Positions 57,055 through 64,000 of a stretch of DNA of 64,000 bases are shown one piece after another. Position 1 is the stretch's first letter. Every line of letters starts with the position of its first letter. The stretch is from Ustulina deusta (Eukaryota; Ascomycota; Sordariomycetes; Xylariales; Xylariaceae), in the NCBI GenBank assembly GCA_023159155.1, contig JAJNNX010000016.1:310001-374000 (forward strand). The letters are read 5' to 3'. The notes under the pieces are model-generated. The model was not told the DNA's origin, ran no database searches, and worked only from the letters and a program-made list of their open reading frames with translations. The position numbers and the translations under genes were made by a program.

Positions 57055-58242
57055 TCTGTCTGCTACGCGAGTATATCATAGCTGCCACGTTCTGGACCAG
57101 AGGGTAGAGTAGGGGCTGTGGGATATCAAGAGCAGCGCTATTTATGTTAATTGAATGACCTTTGTCCCAAATTCATAGTATATATGCGGTGCAGTCAGAT
57201 TTTCGATGCGATGATACGGTCACTTATCGTTGTGGCGGCTGAAAGCATCAACCTACTATGGGCGGCTTCTGCCGAAAACGGGGAGGGGAATAACTTTACA
57301 TATAACCGACTCGGCTACACAAGGATTCGAACTTGGAGTAGATTAGAAAGAGATAATTTCATACTATAGAGTTGGATTTTGCTTCGCACGTAACTAGGTG
57401 TGCTGAGTTCAATTATAGAGCGCAGCTGTTGAAGACGGGGTTTCATTCAATACGCTTTGCCGTGCTAAATTGTCGGAGGTGAGTGTCCCAGAGTGAAGGT
57501 AGGTAGGTCACAGGTAGGTCGCTAGTAGGTCGAAGTGTATGGGTAAGGGCTCAATATCATTAATTCCTGATCTCTCTTCTTCTTTTTTTTTTTTTTTGAG
57601 GGAGGGGGAGAGGGGAGTTGGGTTGGGTTGGTTCGGGAAATGAGGGAATACCAATAGCGCAACCCAACTCACTAGAGATAGGTAGCTCACCAATATCGGG
57701 TTCCTAGTAAGTTTGCAAAAACCTAACCATTTGTAGGCACCCAAAAAGTCAGAACGGCTAGAAACCCGGAAGCAACGAGTGCGTTCCCTTCTGCATGGAT
57801 TGATTATCTTATGAATGTAACCTTCTCTAGCCATGATATAGACACCATCATGGTCAACAAGCCTCGTAAGACTTATCACCACTTCATATTCAAACATAGA
57901 AATAGTACTAACTACAATCCTAGAAGCAAAACTACTAGCTAGAATTGCCTAGGCATTACATGCCGTTGTTTTACCTCACATAGTTAATTTATAGTGTCCT
58001 ACATGCCGAAGAGTCCTTAAAAGTACGTAATGGAGTAAACACTCTCTACCCATAGACCAACCTTTCCCAATCATGATTATGGGGTCCAAATGATCCGTAT
58101 CACGTTGCCCAACTTGCTCACGATAACAAACACTCATCGAGACGAACTCGGTATGCTGAAGGGACAACTTGGACCTATTACTGCGAAGAGATATTATTCT
58201 ACTTGATGTTCCATAGGGGCTTCAGTCCTTATGTCATTGCCC
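57055..58242. other. Intergenic region
   Basis: About 1.2 kb between the DUF8021 start and the rad2 stop. A T-arm-like hairpin occurs at 57313-57340, TAGGTACC-like GTAGGT repeats at 57497-57535 and a T run near 57580-57597. No gene seen. Confidence 0.45.
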
Positions 58243-61200
58243 CTACTTCTTGCCCTTTCTCTTCCGTTTACTGCCACTTTGAGTGCCGATAGCCTCATGA
58301 TCTTCATCCCGCTCTTGATCATTGTCATCGGTGGCTATAGTCTCATTAGCTTTGCGTTTACGTCCATCCGATCTTGAGATAGGGCTCTCATTTTCGACGG
58401 GACCGTCTAAGCCAACGTCGGTGGTGATTGCATGGGCGCGGAGTTTATTTACGGCTTGTGTCATGCGCTTGCTACTTTGCACTCTCTGCTTCGGGGCAAA
58501 TGCTTCCTTGGCCCCGATACCCACGCCCCCTTGGAAGTATCGTGTTATGTTACTCTGTGTGCCTTCTGCTTCACGGCGGTTCATGTCGCGAATGACAGGT
58601 ACGAGGACTTCATCAGTCCGTTCTTGACTCCAACCAATAGTAGCCATGAGAAACTGTCGAAGACCCTCGACATCGGGAGAGCCCCATTGAAATGGCTCAG
58701 CACTATGGTCCACTTCCGGATGTAAGTAAGCGTCGAAAACCGCCGGGCTCGGGAACCCGGCTGGAAGGAACAATTTTGTGGCCTGAGACTTGCGAAACTT
58801 CTTTCTAAAACTCGATGCCTTGTCAGCTTCCTTCGGGCGATTGTGCACTTGAACTTCTTGCCACCAATCGTGAAACTTATTAAGCCCATCCGTACCAGGA
58901 AACTCGGAAAGGATTTCGACCGCAGTGACGGGACCAACGCCAGGCAACCCTTCCGTATAGTCGGAACCCAACAATTGGGCAAGAGAAATTAGCTGTTCAC
59001 GAGACAGCGATAATTCTCTCTCAAGGTCGCTGCTAAGGTAACACTCGACAAACTTGTTACCATTGAACATGTTCTTATAGACACGTGTTCCTCCAAAAAG
59101 GAAAATATCCGAATCATCTGTAACGATTCCATCAACCAAGCCTAGCTTAACAAGTTCCGCGCATTGTGCCTCAGCCTCCATCGGCGCGGCGATATATGGA
59201 ATACCAAAATACCTTAGGAGGGCTTGACATTCAGTGATCATAATCTGCGTGACCTCATCCGCATCTCTACGATCTTTCTTCTGCTGCGTCCGAAGGGCTG
59301 TCAGTTCTCGTTCATACGCCTCTTGGTTCTCTTTCTCTGACTTGTTGTTCAGCTGGCTAGCAAAACGTGCGTGCTCTTCGGCCTCTTCAGCCATTTGTGC
59401 CAGCAACTCTTCTTCTTCAGGGTCACTGAATTCGTCGTCAAGTTCGTCATCGCCAAGCACTAGACTGTTGACATCTCCTATAGCCGCTGTATTTGAAAGT
59501 CCCTGTACTTCATCCGCTAGTCTCACTTCGGGTAGGTTCTGAGGCCCCGGCGACATAGCCGCCTGACCACTGTTTCGTTTGTCCTGAAGTTCGTCCAGAG
59601 GTTGTGCTATCTCAACTGTCTGAAAATCTGGTTCCGGTGAGACGGGTGTAGACGATAGTTGGGGGTTTGGAATGGCCAACTTTGACGAATCTTCTTCATT
59701 GCTCTGCTCTTGGAAGGTATCCCCTTCTCGTCTTGTGTTTTCGGTCGGAGACAAAGCAATAACACTTGCTGGAGAGTCAGCTTTTGACTGTGTAGCAGGG
59801 GATAACCGTAATGAGCCACCAACTTCACCCAAGTTTATTGGACGATTCTGATGTGGCAGAGGAACATCGATGACCTCGACATCGCTGTCACTACCATTAT
59901 CAGAGGACTCGATTTCTATAACGGCATCTTTTTGCCGCCGTCTCTCCTCCTCTATCGCAGCCTCTAGGTCTGCCTGGTTAGTCTCCCTCTCATGTTCTTG
60001 TTGAGCTTTCATTGAGTCTCGAATGTCCGAGTCATCTTGCATCATCCATGGTGGCAGTGTCCGAGGCTTATCGTCATCCTCGACGTCTTGTAGAAATCCA
60101 CCAGCAAGGCCCTCGTCCGCGTCCAGGCCACCATCAGCATCTCCCCTCGAAGACTGTGTGGTCTCTCGCCTTTTTCCAAATATGCTCGATTTCCAGTCCA
60201 ACTGTTCAAAGGGGAGGGGTCCATCAAAAGAACTTTTGTTCACATTCGGTACAACGAAGACAGGCTGCGGCTTGGGCTTGTTCGCCGCTGGTTTCTTGAT
60301 CCTCGCAGCGGATAAAGCTGATCGAAGATCTACCTCGCTGTCGCTGCTGGCGTTGCTCTCTCGGCGTTTCGGGATTGCCGCGTTTGCTCGGTTATTGACG
60401 ATATGAGCAATGATGCTACCACGTGTAGAGGTCACTGGTTTTGGCTGTTCGACCGCTCTTTGCGTCCACTCGGGAGCGGGTACATCCTCGAATTCTTCAT
60501 CTTCTTCTGCCTCCTCTTCCAGTTCTTCCTGCGCAGATGACCCGAGCCCATGCTGGTTTCTAAGTGATAGAGCGATTGCTCGATTCAGATCCTCCTCCTC
60601 GTCTTGAAATAGTGTCTCATCGCGTATTTGAACACCAGCGATACTGTCTTTTGCGGTATCACCATCAACAAAAAGGGAGTCTTCCTCGTTGTCCGCAAGA
60701 ACGGCGTCATCCGAAGCCCTTTGGGTGTTAACAGTACTGTGGATTTTCGGGAGCCGGTTTAGACCTTCAATCGGCACATCTTCAAAATCATCTTCCTCCC
60801 AATCTACGTCTTCATCTTTGGCCTGATATTGGAAATCAAGGGCATCGACGTCGATAGGTTTGTGTATCTCTCCTCTGTCTTTTTCTCTACTCACGACACC
60901 GAGAGCCCAGCCACCTTCAGCTCCTTCATTCTTAACGAGTATGTACTCGCGGTCTTTCTCGCCCGCAATGCGGGCATTAACGCCAAGTGTGAGATCAGTA
61001 CCAGTCATGCCGGCTTCTTGCATCAATCTTTGGGTCAGATGATTCCTTTCCCGAACCCTTTCAATTTGAAACCGAGAGAAAGCCATCCGGTCCGGGAACA
61101 TGCCGTCAAGCTGCTCTTTGCTCAACCCCATCCTTAGCCGGCTGCGCAGTCTCGCAGCATTGAGTATATTGTATCTATCAGCAGGCGGGAGACTCTTGAA

Positions 61201-61890
61201 AAACTCGCCCTCAAAATCGATTTTGCTAAAGTCGTAAAGATTGATATCCTCACCGCTATGAAACTGTCTAGCGTACTCCTCCAGCTCCTCGATGCTCATG
61301 ATGCGGGGATCCTCGGGTCGACCCATGCCTTCGATACCACCGTCTAAATCCGGAAGATGATAGGCGTCTTGCTTGTAGAATTTTCTCGTTTTCTGTCGCT
61401 CCTGCTGGCTCATGCCCAATTCGTCAACGTAAACGAGGTTTTCGAGGTCGGGTATTTCCTCCACAGGCTCTTGCGGCTCGCGTCTCTCCTCGCCTTCGAG
61501 CTCTAGTCGGCGGCGTCGTTTCTCCCCCTCCTCTTCGGCGATCCGGTGCATCTGCACAGCCAGCAGCTTGCCAGCGGTTCGCACGGCATCATCACGGCGG
61601 CCTTCCCTTCTTCGCTTGCGATTCGCAATGGTCTGGCGTTTCAAAGTCGGCGCACCGCCGTCGAATACGAACACAGGACGGATGCCGAACCAAAGCAGCT
61701 TGCATATGCGACGAAAGAAGCCGACCACGTGGGAGTTGCGGAGAGCGTTGCCTTCTTTGTCGCGTACGGCTTTCAGGAATTGGTAGATCCAGATGGAGGC
61801 ATCGACGGCGAGACGTTTGCGATTCAGAGTAGCAAGGTTTGTCGGCCGCGCGCATGGTTGAACGACAGTCCAGAGGCCATTCACACCCAT
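58243..61890 (-). CDS. rad2: XPG/RAD2 nucleotide-excision-repair endonuclease
   Basis: 1215 aa in one exon, ATG at 61890. The N-terminal nuclease half starts MGVNGLWTVVQPC and contains VDASIWIYQFLK and FVFDGGAPTLKR (about 1-100). The internal nuclease half (about 865-1000) has PMEAEAQCAELVKLGLVDG, TDDSDIFLFGG and LGSDYTEGLPGVGPVTA, carrying the acidic metal-binding residues. The long acidic spacer between them is typical of XPG. It holds a ubiquitin-interacting motif (EEEDLNRAIALSLRNQ, about 428-446). Near the C-terminus, QSNITRYF (about 1118) is a PCNA-binding PIP box, and the protein ends in a basic nuclear signal. The enzyme cuts 3' of bulky DNA lesions and works with TFIIH in the nucleus. 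Confidence 0.96.
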   Translation of the reverse strand: MGVNGLWTVVQPCARPTNLATLNRKRLAVDASIWIYQFLKAVRDKEGNALRNSHVVGFFRRICKLLWFGIRPVFVFDGGAPTLKRQTIANRKRRREGRRDDAVRTAGKLLAVQMHRIAEEEGEKRRRRLELEGEERREPQEPVEEIPDLENLVYVDELGMSQQERQKTRKFYKQDAYHLPDLDGGIEGMGRPEDPRIMSIEELEEYARQFHSGEDINLYDFSKIDFEGEFFKSLPPADRYNILNAARLRSRLRMGLSKEQLDGMFPDRMAFSRFQIERVRERNHLTQRLMQEAGMTGTDLTLGVNARIAGEKDREYILVKNEGAEGGWALGVVSREKDRGEIHKPIDVDALDFQYQAKDEDVDWEEDDFEDVPIEGLNRLPKIHSTVNTQRASDDAVLADNEEDSLFVDGDTAKDSIAGVQIRDETLFQDEEEDLNRAIALSLRNQHGLGSSAQEELEEEAEEDEEFEDVPAPEWTQRAVEQPKPVTSTRGSIIAHIVNNRANAAIPKRRESNASSDSEVDLRSALSAARIKKPAANKPKPQPVFVVPNVNKSSFDGPLPFEQLDWKSSIFGKRRETTQSSRGDADGGLDADEGLAGGFLQDVEDDDKPRTLPPWMMQDDSDIRDSMKAQQEHERETNQADLEAAIEEERRRQKDAVIEIESSDNGSDSDVEVIDVPLPHQNRPINLGEVGGSLRLSPATQSKADSPASVIALSPTENTRREGDTFQEQSNEEDSSKLAIPNPQLSSTPVSPEPDFQTVEIAQPLDELQDKRNSGQAAMSPGPQNLPEVRLADEVQGLSNTAAIGDVNSLVLGDDELDDEFSDPEEEELLAQMAEEAEEHARFASQLNNKSEKENQEAYERELTALRTQQKKDRRDADEVTQIMITECQALLRYFGIPYIAAPMEAEAQCAELVKLGLVDGIVTDDSDIFLFGGTRVYKNMFNGNKFVECYLSSDLERELSLSREQLISLAQLLGSDYTEGLPGVGPVTAVEILSEFPGTDGLNKFHDWWQEVQVHNRPKEADKASSFRKKFRKSQATKLFLPAGFPSPAVFDAYLHPEVDHSAEPFQWGSPDVEGLRQFLMATIGWSQERTDEVLVPVIRDMNRREAEGTQSNITRYFQGGVGIGAKEAFAPKQRVQSSKRMTQAVNKLRAHAITTDVGLDGPVENESPISRSDGRKRKANETIATDDNDQERDEDHEAIGTQSGSKRKRKGKK

Positions 61891-62524
61891 GATGGTGACG
61901 AAATGGCGACCGAAGCCAGCTCAGGGATGTGATGTCAAGGCAGAATATTTGAAGGCATATTCGACGGTGGTAAGACTCGTCGGGGATTTCAGTATGATTT
62001 CTCAAGTCGAGGTTCCAGAGTAGGATGCTGCATTTGCACGTGTCGTTGTAAGCCAGGCGTCATGTCGAAGGATGAATGAGCGTCTGTGAAGATCCCGAAG
62101 CTGACTTGACGCCGAGAGTCTCTAGTCGATTCTGGATGCTGCAGCTCCACCTGTAGCGCTTGCCGGGGGAAGCACCACTATCAAACACGCGCCAATCGCG
62201 TCATATAGGGACATGCAAGCACTGTAATACCCTAGGTAGACTACCCAGGTGGATACCTACTCCGATAAGCAATGGTAGAGGGGCAGAGTTCTTATCGATT
62301 AGTGTTGGGTAGGTACATATCTAAATCACATTGAAGTACCATATACTTTATATACATGCCCTCACCTCATGGTCACCACCAGCCTCACAACGTCAGTCTC
62401 GGCAGACCAGAACGCCTTCATTTCACACTCCATCCCTACTCTTACCTACCAGTTATTCTAGTGTTTCTTTCTACATCAGCTCGAAGCATAGATCTTACGA
62501 ATACACACAAGCTGAGGGCCGAGT
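61891..62524. promoter_or_regulatory. Divergent promoter region, rad2 / naa38
   Basis: About 0.6 kb between the two starts. TAGGTACC-type motifs are seen at 62230-62260 and 62307-62318. The ~150 bases before 62525 are pyrimidine-rich, consistent with a transcribed leader. Confidence 0.5.
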
Positions 62525-63008
62525 ATGCAGGCTGTAGCTGAGCAGTTGGGCCAAGCAACGGTGACCGAAGCTCCAACGAAAGCTGAAGCCGAGGTTTACC
62601 TCAAGTCGCTTATCAACAAGACCTTACGCATCTACGTTACCGATGGCCGGATGTTCATCGGAACCTTCAAATGCACCGATACTGTTCGTCTATCTACGCT
62701 TGCCTGCCCGTGAAACCCATTGATTGGTCTATTGACTGTCCAGCCATATCCAGGACCGCAATGTTGTCATCTCTCTCACGTATGAGTACCGACAACCATC
62801 TCAGCAAAAGCTTGCCGACGCTGCCTCCGCCGCTGCTGCAACCAGTCCAAGCTCAGCCACTATTAAAGCTGACATGACTTCGAGATATCTGGGCCTCGTT
62901 GTGATACCCGGCGAGCACATAGTGAAGATGGAAGTCGAGGAATTCGCTAGCCAAGTCAAGAGTCGCTCCATCTGGGAACGGCGGGACATTTATTCGAAAG
63001 CCGGGTGA
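62525..63008 (+). CDS. naa38: LSM-domain protein, NAA38/MAK31-like NatC subunit
   Basis: Two exons, join(62525..62683, 62754..63008), predict 137 aa. The 70-nt intron begins GTTCGT and ends CATATCCAG. The protein is a single Sm/LSM fold: Sm1 with LRIYVTDGRMFIGTFKCTD and NVVISLTYEYR, then an Ala/Ser-rich loop, then Sm2 with RYLGLVVIPGEHIVKMEV. This pattern, with TDGR...G.F.CTD and PG.HIV, matches NAA38 (LSMD1, yeast Mak31), an auxiliary subunit of the NatC N-terminal acetyltransferase, better than the spliceosomal LSm proteins. It is probably cytoplasmic and ribosome-associated. The ~25-residue Ser/Ala insert between the Sm motifs is larger than in the short family members. Confidence 0.85.
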
Positions 63009-64000
63009 AGCCTTGGGAAACTCTACAATATCTAGTCCGTCAAATTCAGCAGCCTCGACACAGCCGCAGCCCATCGAGTCCAGTCTTATAAGGTGCCGCT
63101 TGGGTTGCTACATCTATGACGGCCAAATCCCACCCGCGAGGGAGTCAATAGGAAGCTCCAAATAGTCTACGGCGTCACAACGGCCACTGGATTGAGGAAT
63201 CGCTTCCAGATGCCTCAACAGACATTACTTCGCGACAACACAGCCATATGTGCATCTTGCTCGTGCATCAAGCGTTTCGAGTAGCTCTACGATCTAGTTC
63301 AGATGCAGAGGTCCTTGGGAACCCGCTGTGTTGCAAAATTAAAACGGAGAACTGGACACACATGAATCGATACCCGACGCTCAAAATAGCACATAAACCA
63401 ACTCTTCCTCTATCCTCGCCCCTCCAAAATTTGTGACGCTTTGTGGTACTTCGGTTTCTATGATGGTATCCGGGGAAATGCGCCATAGTTAGCGACTAAA
63501 GCAAACCAACCCATTTATGCGGCATATGTATTTTTCGTCTCCGAGATTTAGACATTCGGAATCGGCTATACAATCATTTATCATCTGGGGTCGTTAGCAA
63601 CGGATAGAATGCAGAATGTATAGAGTCGGAAATCCATAGGTAAATGTCAATTTTCAGCAACAGATATCCTACTATGCTTCTATCCATAGTGAACCAGATA
63701 ATCAGGAAGATAGAACAACTTGATTGATGGGGAAGCTTTGGCCGACTGACTGAAAGCCTAGACTAGAATCGGGCAGACTCATATTACATCGATAGGCCCT
63801 ATCGCTTGTGTCAATTCCATTCTAATTAGGGATAAATCCTATATTGCAGTATGTGTTGCTTAATCCCCAGTTCAAGTATTGGCCAGAGTATGTCGATCCC
63901 TCCTATTGGCCTATTGGCGGAGCATTCTGTGGCACCAGTAAGTAAATATCCGGCCGGGCTAGAGCTATATTTTTAAACGATTTATGTTCTTTTAAAATGC
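63009..64000. other. Right-edge intergenic region
   Basis: About 1 kb after naa38. Only short frames; no RNA gene or repeat recognised. The sequence becomes more AT-rich toward the edge. Confidence 0.45.

Noticed and set aside
57313..57340. T-arm-like hairpin as a tRNA gene
   Set aside because: The standard five-pair T-stem has mismatches and there are no other tRNA arms; kept only as part of the tRNA-fragment observation.
1..64000. CRISPR arrays, bacterial operons, integrases or phage genes
   Set aside because: No regularly spaced direct repeats of CRISPR type or bacterial gene organisation; all supported genes are fungal with spliceosomal introns.

Overview
The window is nuclear DNA of a filamentous ascomycete fungus (Pezizomycotina, most likely a Sordariomycete; order not determinable). 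The support is as follows: introns of about 50-130 nt with GT-AG ends and CTRAY branch sites, a HET-domain gene, a C2H2 regulator, an EZH2-type (KMT6) methyltransferase, a Pil1 eisosome protein, and a very AT-rich tract at the left edge of the kind left by repeat-induced point mutation (RIP).

Layout. 0-10.6 kb is an accessory-looking flank: AT-rich tract, HET-domain gene (1110-3283, -), C2H2 transcription factor (4180-6258, +), a tiny secreted peptide (6945-7163, -), a tRNA-like relic near 9.0 kb and a three-exon gene for an eight-cysteine secreted protein (9917-10581, +). 12-25 kb is mostly conserved housekeeping: WRN-type exonuclease with HRDC (12107-14302, -), a ~48-bp degenerate minisatellite (14.8-15.1 kb), a short-chain dehydrogenase (16503-17499, +), an acidic protein of unknown function (19383-20414, +), GCN5 acetyltransferase (21638-23102, -), OST5 (23817-24179, +) and the RAD1 checkpoint clamp subunit (24412-25438, +). 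25.4-33.1 kb is gene-poor, with one small hypothetical gene. 33-50 kb holds a large disordered protein (33097-35259, +), a secreted GH43 glycosidase (37986-39439, +), five-exon pil1 (42977-44284, -) and kmt6 (46586-50170, +). 50-64 kb holds an ankyrin-repeat relic (50350-51125, -), a four-exon FAD monooxygenase (52542-54178, -), a secreted DUF8021 protein (56203-57054, -), the XPG/RAD2 nuclease (58243-61890, -) and a NAA38/LSM-type NatC subunit (62525-63008, +).

How they fit together. Three genome-stability genes (WRN-type exonuclease, rad1, rad2) and two chromatin modifiers (gcn5, activating; kmt6, repressive) lie among secreted proteins (8-Cys protein, GH43, DUF8021, small peptide) that look adapted to life on a plant or other substrate. 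There is no biosynthetic backbone gene (PKS, NRPS, terpene cyclase) beside the FAD monooxygenase, so no metabolite cluster is claimed. Gene models were built by hand from splice sites, reading phase and family conservation. Intergenic DNA carries many copies of a short palindromic TAGGTACCTA-like motif.
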